Assembly: GCA_947427285.1 (NCBI GenBank)
Contig: CANEHE010000006.1
Location: 32,465-96,464, forward strand
Direction of reading: 5' to 3'
Source of the DNA: an uncultured Porphyromonadaceae bacterium
GTDB taxonomy: Bacteria > Bacteroidota > Bacteroidia > Bacteroidales > Muribaculaceae
Length of the DNA: 64,000 bases
Shown: piece by piece, positions 34,791 through 44,035 of the stretch
How the letters are laid out: every line of letters begins with the position of its first letter
Position numbering within the stretch: the first letter of the stretch is position 1
Program-made: the position numbers and the translations under genes
The notes under the pieces: generated by a model
What the model was told of the DNA's origin: nothing
What the model saw: the letters and a program-made list of their open reading frames with translations, nothing else
The model's database searches: none

Positions 34791-36344
34791 CTATCTTATC
34801 CAGGACATTGGGTTGAGTTTTTCGCGGTTTTTCCAGACCTCAAAATGTATCAGAGAGTGACCCGGTGTGTCGGGGTCTGTAGCGAGACGCCCGAGTGCCT
34901 GTCCCTGTTTGACTGAATCGCCGACCTTTACAGAGGCTGAGGCAATGTTGCCGTAGATGGTATAGTAGTTTCCGTGATTCACTATGACAACTGTATTGTA
35001 TCCTGGCAGCATATATACTCCGCTGACACGGCCGGCGAATACGGCCTGTGCCGATGCTCCGTCTGCTACCTGTGCGTCGATTCCAGGATTGTCGTACATT
35101 ACGTCCGGAAGATTAGGAAGCGCATGTCTGCCGAAGGGGCTTGTCACCCGGAAAGCACCGCTGACAGGTCGGGGCAGATTCCCCTTGGACGCCTCAAAAT
35201 TGCTGTATGAGGCGGTTTTCGCATCACTTCTGGGCCTGCGTTTGCGGGCCTCGGCGTATTCACTGCCTGAAGATTTGCGGGGCTTTTCAGGTTTAGGTTG
35301 TTTATCTTTTTTAGGTTTTTCTTTCGGCTTCTCTTTCTTATCCTTTTTGGTTTCTCTCTTATCCTTGTTTGATGCCTCGGTCGGTTTCTCTTTCTCAGCT
35401 TTCGCTTCAGCCTCAGCCAGCAGACGTTCCTGTTCGGCGATTCTTTCCTGTTCACGTCTTTCTTCCTCGCGTCGGCGTGCTTCGGCAGCAGCCTGTTCCT
35501 GAGCGATGAGAGCGGCCACACGGTTGCGCAGGTCGTTGGCTTCGGCCTGCTTCTTGGCGAGATGTGAACGGAGTGCTTCTCCGTTTTTCTTAAGACCGGC
35601 CACCACGGCATCCTGTTCGGCATGCTGATGTTCAAGGCTGCGTTGTGCCGCTAACTGCGATCGGAGAGCACGGTCTTTGTCCGACTTTGTCTGTGCCAAC
35701 AGTTCTGTCTGGTATCTGAGACGTTTTACTTTTTCTGTTATCAGGTGCGACTGGCGGTCTTTCCAATCGGAGAATTGCCGTAGATATCGCATACGTCGCA
35801 TGGCCTGGTTGAAACTTTTTGAAGAGAATATGAAAGCCAGAGTAGATTGACTTCCTTTTTTGAGACGCATTTTCTTCACTGCCTCCAGATATTTCACTCT
35901 CATGCGCGACAGTTCGCTTTCTCCGGCGGAGATCTGGGACTGAAGTGCATCTATTTTTGAATCAAGGCCCTTTACCTGCGATGATATGGCGGCGACTTGC
36001 TTCTTTGTATCGTTGATTTCCGAACTGATACGCCCCAGATCGGCCAGTCCCGTCTTCACCGCTTTATCGTTGGCTGCTATCTCTGCCTGGGTCTTTTTAA
36101 TTTCCTGCTGAGTGGCCTGTTGACGACGCTTCACGTCGGCTGAGGATTCTGTTTTCTGTTTTTCCGCACTACGTCTCTTTTTTGAGGATTTCTTCTGGTT
36201 GCCCCCTTTTTTTGTATTCGCTTTTTTGCGGGAACCTTTCCCTGTCTGGGTGGTTGTGGCCTTGCGGTCTCGCTGAGAGTTAGCGTCCATGGAGGGAATG
36301 GATAGAAGAAGTGAAAGCAATATGATGATAAGATTTCGTGTCAT
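34791..36344 (-). CDS. EnvC-like murein hydrolase activator with degenerate LytM domain
   Basis: A 517-residue protein from the ATG at 36344 with signal peptide (LIIILLSLLLSIPSMDANS). Its parts are: a basic linker, a long coiled coil (about 50-300, with MRLKKGSQSTLAFIFSSKSFNQAMRRMRYLRQF, the EnvC-type hinge), a Lys/Glu/Pro-rich stretch of about 50 residues, and a LytM/M23 domain over the last 120 residues. In that domain the first zinc ligand position reads DNPGID rather than HxGxD and the HxH-like site reads IYGNI; only HFEVW is preserved. E. coli EnvC also lacks the zinc ligands and switches on amidases rather than cutting the wall itself, so the same role in cell separation is likely. Confidence 0.88.
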   Translation of the reverse strand: MTRNLIIILLSLLLSIPSMDANSQRDRKATTTQTGKGSRKKANTKKGGNQKKSSKKRRSAEKQKTESSADVKRRQQATQQEIKKTQAEIAANDKAVKTGLADLGRISSEINDTKKQVAAISSQVKGLDSKIDALQSQISAGESELSRMRVKYLEAVKKMRLKKGSQSTLAFIFSSKSFNQAMRRMRYLRQFSDWKDRQSHLITEKVKRLRYQTELLAQTKSDKDRALRSQLAAQRSLEHQHAEQDAVVAGLKKNGEALRSHLAKKQAEANDLRNRVAALIAQEQAAAEARRREEERREQERIAEQERLLAEAEAKAEKEKPTEASNKDKRETKKDKKEKPKEKPKKDKQPKPEKPRKSSGSEYAEARKRRPRSDAKTASYSNFEASKGNLPRPVSGAFRVTSPFGRHALPNLPDVMYDNPGIDAQVADGASAQAVFAGRVSGVYMLPGYNTVVIVNHGNYYTIYGNIASASVKVGDSVKQGQALGRLATDPDTPGHSLIHFEVWKNREKLNPMSWIR

Positions 36345-36407
36345 TGTCAGGAGGTTCACTATATCAGGTTATGATCTCTTTCTTTTTAGTCAGGAAACTT
36401 GTTCCGT

Positions 36408-37223
36408 TTATTTTTTCAGTTTAAGGAACTGTCGGATTGAAACCTGACGATAGTCTGAAGGAATACCTATGCGGTCGAAGCCTTTGTCTCCCCATTTAGG
36501 GGCATTGAGTTCGATAGTCAGCGATCGTGACACCGCATCGCGGTCGAAAGTGAACCTGAGTTCAGTGTCTTTCCCTGAGTAACTGTAGTCCAACTGGGCT
36601 GTCGCTTCATCGAAAAGTGATGTCAGCATGAGAAGAATCACCCGGCCATCGCTGTCTGTTTTGAAACCATAGTGCACAAGCGAGTCATCAGGTTGACCCG
36701 TAGGCACTACGAGCCATCCGTCGTTTTCCGAATATATGTCCACTCGTCTGGCATCGGTTTTTGAGAGAGTGCCACGTCCGGCAAGAAATACCCGTCCGAG
36801 AAATAGATCCTGAATGTCGGAAAGTGTGACGTCGGCGAGACGCTGGAGTGTGACGAGCGACTCACTGATATATGTGCGGTTCAGCTTGTTGATTACAAGT
36901 ATGGAGTCGCGGTCGGCCTCCAGACGTGCCACTTCTCCTTTCAGCGGAACACGTACGGATATCAACAGTTCCGCTCCACGTTTCATATATAGTTTAACGG
37001 AAGGCTTTACTATAAGATTAAGAGATGTTATCTTACCGGACATGCCTACGCTTTTCCAATCGGAATAGCCGCTACATATATGCTTTAGAGCGTCCGTTTT
37101 AGTGTTTCCTGCGGTAATGACCGGTCCGGCAGTCGTATCGGGGACAGCCAAGACATTCTTTTTTGCACACGCTGTCAGTGTAAGTGTCAGGAATATGAAT
37201 ATTATGGAAAACAGTCGGTTCAT
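36408..37223 (-). CDS. DUF4292 lipoprotein
   Basis: A 271-residue lipoprotein (FIFLTLTLTACAKK). The mature chain matches the DUF4292 family of Bacteroidota: KHICSGYSDWKSVGMSGKITSLNLIVKPSVKLYMKRGAELLISVRVPL at the start and PKWGDKGFDRIGIPSDYRQVSIRQFL-type C-terminus. It has a LolB/LolA-like half-barrel feel (long strands, hydrophobic concave face), so a role in carrying lipid or lipoprotein is possible but not shown. It lies between the TPR protein gene and the EnvC-like gene, in a gene order that is common in Bacteroidales. Confidence 0.8.
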   Translation of the reverse strand: MNRLFSIIFIFLTLTLTACAKKNVLAVPDTTAGPVITAGNTKTDALKHICSGYSDWKSVGMSGKITSLNLIVKPSVKLYMKRGAELLISVRVPLKGEVARLEADRDSILVINKLNRTYISESLVTLQRLADVTLSDIQDLFLGRVFLAGRGTLSKTDARRVDIYSENDGWLVVPTGQPDDSLVHYGFKTDSDGRVILLMLTSLFDEATAQLDYSYSGKDTELRFTFDRDAVSRSLTIELNAPKWGDKGFDRIGIPSDYRQVSIRQFLKLKK

Positions 37224-37258
37224 CTGGAAATGATTTTGTCAATGTCCGTTTATGGTCG

Positions 37259-39055
37259 TTATTCTTCCCATTGTCGGGTTTTGACCTTTTTTTGCAGTAC
37301 TGCATCGTCGGGAGAGAGTTTCAGAGCTTTCTCCCAGTATTCCACGGCTTCGTCAGGCCGGGCGTTATGGAAAAGTATATCGCCGAAATGGGAATAGAGT
37401 TCGGCGGATATATCCCCTGCGCTTTCAGCTTTCTCCACGGCAGCCTGCTGATGGATGAGAGCTTCCGCATAATCCCCTCTTTTGAACAGAATCCATGCGT
37501 AGGTGTCGATGAATGTCGGATTGTCCGGATCGATCTCGATGGCCCGTTTGCTCATCTTGTATGCCCGCTCAAGGTCTCCTCCCTCCTCCTCGAGATAATA
37601 GGCATAATTGTTGAGCACCATAGGATTGTCCGGCATGAAGCGGAGGGAATTCTCGTATGCGGTGAATGCCAGTGAATCCCTCCCTGCCTGATAGAAAAGA
37701 TCACCGAGTATATTGTAGAGAGTACTTGCCCTCATAAGGGGTTCGTATTGCATTTTCATCGGTATGGACTGATCCGGGATGGAATCGGAAGCGGATAGAC
37801 TGGGATTTATCTCTTTCAGCAGCGAGTCGTAGACTTCTACGGCGCGGTCGTAGTCTTTAGACATGGCTGCTGCCTGTGCCATAAGAAGGCGAAGGCTTTC
37901 GGAAGGTTTCAGGTGTGTGGCAGCGCGATCGAAGGTGCGGAGGGCATCTGTAGGTTTTTCGGCGGCCAACTGATAACTCATCAGCTGCCCCCAGTAGTCT
38001 TCCTTATCCGGGGATAGGTCAATGGCATAACCTATTTGTTCTATCGCGTCGTTGACGTCTCCTTTTGCGGCTGAATATCGGGCGGCAAGGTCGAGCACTT
38101 CCGGTTCATGCGGGTATTGGGCCTGAAGGGCGTCGAAAAGGTTGTCTCCGCGCGACGTCGCACTTTTGTCATTGATGATGCGTTGCAGATATTGGGCGAG
38201 CAGTTCCGCTTTCTGGCTGAGATCGAAATCCTCGCTTAAGAGAGCCTCGTAGGTTTTGATGTCGTAGGTGGAAGAGTCTCCGATTTCCTTGTAATAGGCG
38301 GCTAAAGCCAGCTTCGCGGCACCGTTGTCGGGAGCGATACGCTCTGCCTCAAGATAGCAGTTAAGTGCTGAGTCCGGATTGCCGAGGGCTGAATGGACAT
38401 TTCCAAGCAGAATCCTGTAACGCGGATCCTTGGGAGAATAGTCAACCAGATCGTGGGCTTCTCCAAGAGCTCCGGCTGTATCCTGCGATTGAATGAAATA
38501 AGTTATCTTTCTGAGCGATATTTCAGGCGATTTCCCCTCTACTTTCTCATATCGGTCAAGGGCTCCGATGGCCCCCTGAAGGTTGTGGTCAGCCATATAT
38601 GCTTCCGACAGATGATATAATGTGGCGGTCTTGGAAGGGAACAGGGAGTCGGAACGTTCATAGATACGTATGGCTTCCTTGAGAGTGTCGAGATGTGCTG
38701 CCAGATAGGCATAATAGGCTGATTCAAAAAAATCTCCCGGGTATTGTTCCACAAACGGACGCATCATGTTGAGCGAACGCAGGAGCATCTCCCCGGATTG
38801 GAATGTATCCGTCTCTATGGTTAGTCTGCGTGCGCCGTATGCTGATTGTGCCTCTGTATACGACGGGTCGATATGATAGGCTTTCTTATACATCTCAAAG
38901 GCTTCCGCATCTTTTGCGTCTACCTGAAGACGTATCCCTTCCAGATAATAATACCGGGCTTTGTCGCGTATACGGGTATTCTCACCCCCTTTTCCGGCGG
39001 CGAGAACTCCAAGGAACACTAACAATGCAAGTATGGCGGTGAAGGTTTTTTTCAA
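37259..39055 (-). CDS. Tetratricopeptide-repeat protein
   Basis: A 598-residue protein with a signal peptide (ILALLVFLGVLAAGKG). About a dozen TPR units fill the rest, for example YYYLEGIRLQVDAKDAEAFEMYKKAYHIDPSYTEA near the start, and PMVLNNYAYYLEEEGGDLERAYKMSKRAIEIDPDNPTFIDTYAWILFKRGDYAEALIHQQAAVE near the end, where canonical TPR residues are clearest. It would sit in the periplasm and act as a scaffold. The cluster dut-TPR-DUF4292-EnvC suggests a cell-envelope assembly role, but no direct evidence is in the sequence. Confidence 0.88.
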   Translation of the reverse strand: MKKTFTAILALLVFLGVLAAGKGGENTRIRDKARYYYLEGIRLQVDAKDAEAFEMYKKAYHIDPSYTEAQSAYGARRLTIETDTFQSGEMLLRSLNMMRPFVEQYPGDFFESAYYAYLAAHLDTLKEAIRIYERSDSLFPSKTATLYHLSEAYMADHNLQGAIGALDRYEKVEGKSPEISLRKITYFIQSQDTAGALGEAHDLVDYSPKDPRYRILLGNVHSALGNPDSALNCYLEAERIAPDNGAAKLALAAYYKEIGDSSTYDIKTYEALLSEDFDLSQKAELLAQYLQRIINDKSATSRGDNLFDALQAQYPHEPEVLDLAARYSAAKGDVNDAIEQIGYAIDLSPDKEDYWGQLMSYQLAAEKPTDALRTFDRAATHLKPSESLRLLMAQAAAMSKDYDRAVEVYDSLLKEINPSLSASDSIPDQSIPMKMQYEPLMRASTLYNILGDLFYQAGRDSLAFTAYENSLRFMPDNPMVLNNYAYYLEEEGGDLERAYKMSKRAIEIDPDNPTFIDTYAWILFKRGDYAEALIHQQAAVEKAESAGDISAELYSHFGDILFHNARPDEAVEYWEKALKLSPDDAVLQKKVKTRQWEE

Positions 39056-39109
39056 AGCAGTAGTGTGTGGGATAGTGTAGATAACAGAGATATTGTTCCT
39101 TATTTAATT

Positions 39110-39556
39110 TCAGGAGATGCCGGTATGCCCGAAGGCACCATCTTCACGTTTTGTGCGGTCCAATTCCTTGACCTCGTCCCATTTCACATGGGAGTATTGT
39201 TTTATGACCATCTGGCATATACGGTCCCCATCGTTGACAGTGAAGTCTTCTTCGCCGAGATTGATGAGTATTATTCCTATCTCTCCCCGATAGTCTGCAT
39301 CGACAGTGCCGGGACTGTTGACGATCGAGAGTCCGTGACGCAAGGCCAGACCGGACCGGGGCCTTATCTGGCATTCATATCCGGTGGGAAGCTGGATGTG
39401 AAGACCTGTGCCTACGAGAGCCCTCTGCATCGGTTTTAATGTGACCGGGCCGTCTGGAAGATATGCCCGCACATCCATTCCCGCAGCTTCCGGAGTGCTG
39501 TATGACGGAAGGGGATGATGGCTGCGGTTGAGTATCTTTACTGAGATTCTTTCCAT
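39110..39556 (-). CDS. dut: dUTP diphosphatase
   Basis: A 148-residue homotrimeric dUTPase. All five motifs are present: AAGMDVRAYLP (1), RPRSGLALRHG (2), GTVDADYRGEIGIILIN (3), RICQMVIKQ (4) and REDGAFGHTG (5). It turns dUTP into dUMP and pyrophosphate, guarding DNA from uracil and supplying thymidylate synthesis. It is the first gene of a minus-strand run that goes on with TPR, DUF4292, EnvC-like and acyltransferase genes. A TAAATTTG element at 39711-39718 is a candidate start of this transcript. Confidence 0.96.
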   Translation of the reverse strand: MERISVKILNRSHHPLPSYSTPEAAGMDVRAYLPDGPVTLKPMQRALVGTGLHIQLPTGYECQIRPRSGLALRHGLSIVNSPGTVDADYRGEIGIILINLGEEDFTVNDGDRICQMVIKQYSHVKWDEVKELDRTKREDGAFGHTGIS

Positions 39557-39891
39557 AACGTTGATGTTGTATGTTTATAGTGTTCTGGCCTGATGAGAGA
39601 GACTCGACAACTACATCGCAATCATCCGGACACCACTTTAACCTTTATGATCGGCAAAATGTTCGTGCCGGATCGGGAAGCAGGTATCCGTCTGTCAGGA
39701 TTGCAAGATGCAAATTTAGTGAAAATTCCGCAAATCTGTTATCTGGATGTTGATCGAAATTTAATAGTGTGATTTTTTAATGGTTTTTGGCTGTTTTTCA
39801 CGTCTGTTTTTGTCTGGAAATTGTTATAACAGTGACCAATTTATCCGGATTATGACAATGACGCCCTATTCCGGATATTGACTACCTTCAC
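39557..39891. other. 335-base intergenic region with divergent genes
   Basis: No gene is seen. On the minus side there is a TAAATTTG element (39711-39718) for dut, which would leave a leader of about 150 bases. Near the plus-strand kinase gene lies an 8-base inverted repeat (TATCCGGA 39842-39849 and TCCGGATA 39870-39877), perhaps an operator. The middle is AT-rich and has no further structure I can name. Confidence 0.6.
39711..39718 (-). promoter_or_regulatory. Possible -7 element for dut
   Basis: TAAATTTG on the minus strand; TTTG partner not at normal spacing, so only half of the promoter is supported. Confidence 0.35.
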
Positions 39892-40788
39892 ATGAATCAT
39901 CTGCCATCTATAAATATTGTCGGTCTCGGGGAAGTGCTCTGGGACATGTTTCCCGATGGGAAAAGGCTTGGGGGCGCACCGGCCAATTTTGTGTATAATA
40001 TCAGTCAGTTCGGACTGCCTGCCAAAGTGGTGAGCGCGGTAGGGGACGATTCTCTCGGACAACAGGCCATAGATGAGCTTGACCGTTTGGAGATAGACAA
40101 TATGATTGCCGTTCTTCCGTCAGCTACAGGAGTGGTTGATGTCAGTCTGGACGGTAAAGGTGTACCGGTCTACTCTATCCGTGACAACATGGCTTACGAT
40201 TTTATTCCGATGGGGGAGACTCTGCGTAATCTCGTGCATGAAACCACAGTGGTCTGTTTCGGCACTCTTGCCCAACGCAATCCGGTGTCGAGAGCAACCA
40301 TAAATATGTTTCTCGACACCATGCCGGATGGGAGAGGCCGTCTGAAAGTTTTCGACATAAATCTTCGTCAGAATTTTTATTCCAGGGAAGTCATAGAGCA
40401 GTCGTTGATGAGATGCAATATTCTTAAGATCAACGATGAGGAACTTGAGATTGTAAGACGGTTGCTGAATTATTCCGGACTGAGAGAAGAAGATTTGTGC
40501 AAAAAACTGCTTTGCGATTATTCGCTTGATTGTGTTGTGCTCACTTGCGGAGCCGATGGCAGTCATGTCTTCGGGCGTCGCGGTAGCGAGTCTTTTATAT
40601 CGGCTCCTGAGATAGATGTCGCTGATACGGTCGGTGCCGGGGATGCTTTCACAGCGGCTTTCACAGCCTCTCTTATTTCAGGGAAATCAATTGAAGATGC
40701 CCATCGGAAGGCTGTCGAGGTAGCGTCATACGTGTGTTCGCATTCAGGGGCTCTGTGCAGACTCCCGGAGAGTCTCACCACATTGTGA
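39892..40788 (+). CDS. PfkB-family carbohydrate kinase (fructokinase-like)
   Basis: A 298-residue sugar kinase. GLGEVLWDMFPDGKRLGGAPANFVYNISQFG at residues 9-39 is the first PfkB signature with substrate-binding GGAPAN. The ATP/catalytic end DTVGAGDAFTAAFTASLISG lies at about 246-265, the aspartate of GAGD being the general base. VFDINLRQNFYS matches the middle signature. The sequence is closest in form to fructokinases; the exact sugar is unproved. The ATG at 39892 comes after a possible operator hairpin. It stands alone between divergent dut and gldE. Confidence 0.9.
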   Translation: MNHLPSINIVGLGEVLWDMFPDGKRLGGAPANFVYNISQFGLPAKVVSAVGDDSLGQQAIDELDRLEIDNMIAVLPSATGVVDVSLDGKGVPVYSIRDNMAYDFIPMGETLRNLVHETTVVCFGTLAQRNPVSRATINMFLDTMPDGRGRLKVFDINLRQNFYSREVIEQSLMRCNILKINDEELEIVRRLLNYSGLREEDLCKKLLCDYSLDCVVLTCGADGSHVFGRRGSESFISAPEIDVADTVGAGDAFTAAFTASLISGKSIEDAHRKAVEVASYVCSHSGALCRLPESLTTL

Positions 40789-40866
40789 ATCAATCGCTCC
40801 TGATATTGGCATCCTCGTGTAAGCAATTTGTTATCCGTATGAGTATGTAAATATTGGGTTTCGAGA

Positions 40867-40898
40867 TTTGCCTGTATCATGAATTATTCTTAACTTTG
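40867..40898 (+). promoter_or_regulatory. Promoter of gldE
   Basis: TTTG (40867-40870), 20 bases, then TAACTTTG (40891-40898): a full Bacteroidota promoter. Transcription would begin about 15 bases ahead of the TTG start codon of gldE. Confidence 0.8.
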
Positions 40899-40921
40899 CG
40901 CAAACCAAATTACTATCACTC

Positions 40922-42292
40922 TTGGACACAGATCCTTTGCCGTCGCCTCTGACGGCATCTATAAATCTTGCAATATCACTTCAGCGGGCCATAGAGTTTC
41001 ATGCACCCGACTCGATGAGTTGGGTGGCATGGATCGCACTTATTGCCGTTGCGGTGCTCTGCCTGATGATATCAGCATTTGTCAGCGGCAGTGAAATAGC
41101 ATATTTCGGGCTTACTCCTTCTGATATAGACACTCTCAGGGATTCCCGCGATGACAGACGGTGTGCCAGAGCATATACGCTTGTGAAAAATTCCGAGCAG
41201 CTTCTGGCCACGGTTCTGATATCAAACAATCTTGTGAATATCACTATGGTGGTGGTCATGACGTTTGCCATAAACCAGACGGTGACATTTATGTCGTCAA
41301 CGGCTAATTTTCTGATACAGACAGTTTTTCTGACATTTATCCTATTGCTTTGCGGAGAGATACTTCCGAAACTGGTGGCGCGTGGACGTACATTGGCATG
41401 GGTGAAGGGATCATCAGGACTTCTTTCGCTTTTTTACCGTATGTCTTCGCCATTGGCGCGCCTTATGGTCAGATCCACGGTTTTTGTCAATCGGGTAGTT
41501 GTGAAGAAGAATGAGCCTATTTCTACCGATGAACTGGAGAAGGCTTTGGAAATATCCGATCTCAAGGACGGCAAAGACAAAGAGATGCTTGAAGGAATCC
41601 TCTCTTTCGGAGAGAAGGAGGTATGCGAGATCATGATTCCACGCATCGATGTGACGGCTATCGAATATCATGACTCCTGGAGCCAGGTGCTTGATGTAAT
41701 TACCACTACCGGTTATTCCCGTATTCCGGTTTATGACACTTCACAGGACAGCATCCGGGGAATACTCTACAGCAAGGATCTGCTCCCCCATATAGAAAAG
41801 ACAGACTCTGATTTCGAGTGGCAATCGTTACTGAGGGAACCCTATTTTGTCCCTGAGTCAAAGATGATCGATGACCTTCTTGAGGACTTCCGGAAAAGAA
41901 AGATGCACATAGCCATTGTTGTGGACGAGTATGGAGGAACTCGCGGCATAGTGACTCTTGAGGACATCATAGAGGAGATTGTCGGCCAGATTGACGATGA
42001 GTATGACCATGAGGAGAAACGGTATCGGCAGATCGCCCCGGATACCTACATATTTGATGCGAAGATTCCTCTTGGTGATTTCTGCCGCATAGTCGGGATT
42101 GATGCCGAAGAACTTGGCGATGACGTAGAGGCTGAGACTCTTGCCGGGCTTTTGCTGGAAATCAAAGGTGACTTCCCTCAGAGAAAGGAGACTTTTGTAT
42201 GTGGCCGCTGTCATTTCATGGTGATTGATATAGAACGTCACCGCATTACCCGTGTCCGGGTGGCGGTAATGCCTCAGCCGGAAAAGGAATGA
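40922..42292 (+). CDS. gldE: GldE-type membrane protein with DUF21, CBS pair and CorC domain
   Basis: A 456-residue protein. It begins with a TTG codon at 40922 placed right for the promoter at 40867; the first ATG (41015) is 31 codons later. Membrane part with DUF21: WIALIAVAVLCLMISAFVSGSEIAYFGLTPSD, ATVLISNNLVNITMVVVM and FLTFILLLCGEILPKLVA. Then two CBS domains (MIPRIDVTAIEYHDSWSQVLDVITTTGYSRIPVYD; HIAIVVDEYGGTRGIVTLEDIIEEIVGQIDDEYD) and a CorC_HlyC end. GldE is known from Flavobacterium gliding loci; relatives of the CNNM/CorC family handle Mg2+. In Bacteroidales it is paired with a phosphopantetheinyl transferase gene, as here (54 bases on). Confidence 0.9.
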   Translation: MDTDPLPSPLTASINLAISLQRAIEFHAPDSMSWVAWIALIAVAVLCLMISAFVSGSEIAYFGLTPSDIDTLRDSRDDRRCARAYTLVKNSEQLLATVLISNNLVNITMVVVMTFAINQTVTFMSSTANFLIQTVFLTFILLLCGEILPKLVARGRTLAWVKGSSGLLSLFYRMSSPLARLMVRSTVFVNRVVVKKNEPISTDELEKALEISDLKDGKDKEMLEGILSFGEKEVCEIMIPRIDVTAIEYHDSWSQVLDVITTTGYSRIPVYDTSQDSIRGILYSKDLLPHIEKTDSDFEWQSLLREPYFVPESKMIDDLLEDFRKRKMHIAIVVDEYGGTRGIVTLEDIIEEIVGQIDDEYDHEEKRYRQIAPDTYIFDAKIPLGDFCRIVGIDAEELGDDVEAETLAGLLLEIKGDFPQRKETFVCGRCHFMVIDIERHRITRVRVAVMPQPEKE

Positions 42293-42345
42293 CTTATTAA
42301 GTGTCTGTTAAAAAATGGAATAACCTCTAAATTATAAAGTAAGTT

Positions 42346-43041
42346 TTGGAAGAGGAATTTGTATATTGGCGTCATATCACTCCGATAGGTGTAAAAGTTG
42401 AAGAGGTGACAGGAGGAGAAGGAAAGACGGGCCGTACGTGGCTTGCGATGGCAAGACAGATTTACTGTGAAAACGGACGCGACGGTCTTTTCCGTACCAT
42501 TCTGCATCTCCCTTCCGGAGCTCCGCTGATTGAAGAGGAGGAGACAAGAATTTCGATAACCCATACCCAGGGACTTTTTGCGGTGGCCTCTCTTCCTAAG
42601 ACCCCGGAAACCGATTTGTCTGTCTTTTCTGCCAGAACAGTAATGGGTATAGATGCTGAAAGAGATGATCGTGAGCAGGTGATGGCGATCCGTGAGAAAT
42701 TTCTGTCTGCTGATGAGATGAAGGCTGTAGGCGATTCTCTTGAACGCTGCATAATAGCCTGGACAGCAAAGGAAGCTCTCTACAAGGCCGCGTTCTCTTC
42801 AGGACTTGACTGTAAAGAGCATATTAGGATTGTGAGACTGCCGGAACCCGGTCCTCCGACTTTGAGAAAAGATATGCCTGATCCTCCAGTCGGTGAAGCG
42901 ATACTCATGATGCCCGGTAGTGATCCTGTGCCGATGGAACTTTATACTTATCGCTCGGAGGGATATATAATCACCATAGCCTGTGCCGTCGGTTGTGTCA
43001 GGTACCCTCGTGGACGTCAGGATAACGCAGACAAGAGGTGA
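42346..43041 (+). CDS. 4'-phosphopantetheinyl transferase superfamily protein
   Basis: A 231-residue protein; the frame has no ATG near its start, so TTG 42346 (giving MEEEFVYWRHITPIGVKVEE) is used. The catalytic motifs are clear: RISITHTQGLFAVA, VMGIDAERDDREQVMAI with the Asp/Glu metal ligands, FLSADEM, and WTAKEALYKA (WxxKEA) around 145. The enzyme transfers the phosphopantetheine arm from CoA to a carrier protein. It is the second gene behind gldE, a pair well kept in Bacteroidales. The first 60 residues diverge from what I know of the family. Confidence 0.85.
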   Translation: MEEEFVYWRHITPIGVKVEEVTGGEGKTGRTWLAMARQIYCENGRDGLFRTILHLPSGAPLIEEEETRISITHTQGLFAVASLPKTPETDLSVFSARTVMGIDAERDDREQVMAIREKFLSADEMKAVGDSLERCIIAWTAKEALYKAAFSSGLDCKEHIRIVRLPEPGPPTLRKDMPDPPVGEAILMMPGSDPVPMELYTYRSEGYIITIACAVGCVRYPRGRQDNADKR

Positions 43042-43047
43042 TAATTT

Positions 43048-43989
43048 CTATATGAGTCTGGCCCACTCGGCGGCTCCACGCCTGATGACAGCAGTCTGAA
43101 TTGCGGCCACACGACACAACATCGCTGTAAGCCGGGAGTGTCTGAGGCTTCCGGCCTCCTTGATGGTTTCCGAGAGAAGACGTTGACCGTCGAGAGGATA
43201 ACCTTCATGGAAATATGTGCCTGCAAGGATAGCTTTCCGTATTCTGATCAGGCGAAGGAATCTGTATCTTTCCGGATGTCGTGAATTTTTGACTGCGGTC
43301 TCGGCATGGCGGATGGCAAGTTCGATCTTTTCGGCATTGGAATGAAACGAAGTCCCTGTGATCGACTTTTCCTGGGCATGTATATCGGCCAATACATTAC
43401 GGTAGCCTTTTATGAATGGTCTTGTAAGAAGAAGTCTTATGCCGAGTTCCCAGTCATTCCAGGATGTCAGGTTGTGATTCCATCCTCCGACTTTGATGAT
43501 CAGATCACGTTTTGCTGCGAATCTCTGTGTTCCTAAAAAGGAATGGAATATCTGGAATCCCATGTCTGCGTTTGGACTTGATTTGAGTTTTCTGGGTTTT
43601 CCGGAGAGTGGATGTAGAAATACAGGCCAGTGTAACAGTTCAAGATCAGGTTCAACCTCAAATTCCCGACGGATGGCCTTTATCATGGCAGGCCGCATCT
43701 CGTCATCGGAATCGAAAAAGCAGACCACATCGGTGTCTGCGTCTGCCAGACCGCGGTCGCGTGCGGCAGCTGCCCCTGGTTTGCTTTCCATCAGAAGAGT
43801 GGTCTCCATGGGGCCGTTGTAGAGGCGCATCCAACGTTCCACTATCTGCATCGTGCCGTCTGTGGAATTATTGTCGACCACAATCAGCCTGTCTGGTGCC
43901 TCTGTCTGTGCGGCGATACTGTCGAGTGTGCGGACCACAAGATGCGCCCGGTTGAATGTCGGTACAATTACACTTATAGATGGTTTCAT
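43048..43989 (-). CDS. Glycosyltransferase family 2
   Basis: A 313-residue GT-A enzyme. ISVIVPTFNRAHLVVRTLDSI and LIVVDNNSTDGT form the sugar-nucleotide fold, and DVVCFFDSDDEMRP supplies the DxD-like motif. The acceptor part has AKRDLIIKVGGWNHNLTSWNDWELGIRLLL (ED/W-like base region). It is convergent with the phosphopantetheinyl transferase gene and divergent from another glycosyltransferase gene at 44036. It should build a surface or capsular glycan; donor and acceptor unknown. Confidence 0.88.
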   Translation of the reverse strand: MKPSISVIVPTFNRAHLVVRTLDSIAAQTEAPDRLIVVDNNSTDGTMQIVERWMRLYNGPMETTLLMESKPGAAAARDRGLADADTDVVCFFDSDDEMRPAMIKAIRREFEVEPDLELLHWPVFLHPLSGKPRKLKSSPNADMGFQIFHSFLGTQRFAAKRDLIIKVGGWNHNLTSWNDWELGIRLLLTRPFIKGYRNVLADIHAQEKSITGTSFHSNAEKIELAIRHAETAVKNSRHPERYRFLRLIRIRKAILAGTYFHEGYPLDGQRLLSETIKEAGSLRHSRLTAMLCRVAAIQTAVIRRGAAEWARLI

Positions 43990-44023
43990 GCTGTAAAATT
44001 ACAAAACATTCGTCTAAAATCGC

Positions 44024-44031
44024 TATTTTTG
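44024..44031 (+). promoter_or_regulatory. -7 element close to the start codon at 44036
   Basis: TATTTTTG fits TAnnTTTG and ends 5 bases before the ATG. If used, the transcript would have almost no leader. No -33 partner is seen. Confidence 0.4.
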
Positions 44032-44035
44032 CAAT

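Noticed and set aside
34984..35502. A plus-strand frame rich in Ser, Phe and Leu over the EnvC-like gene
   Set aside because: It is the complement of the Lys/Glu/Pro-rich linker, so the low complexity explains the open frame.
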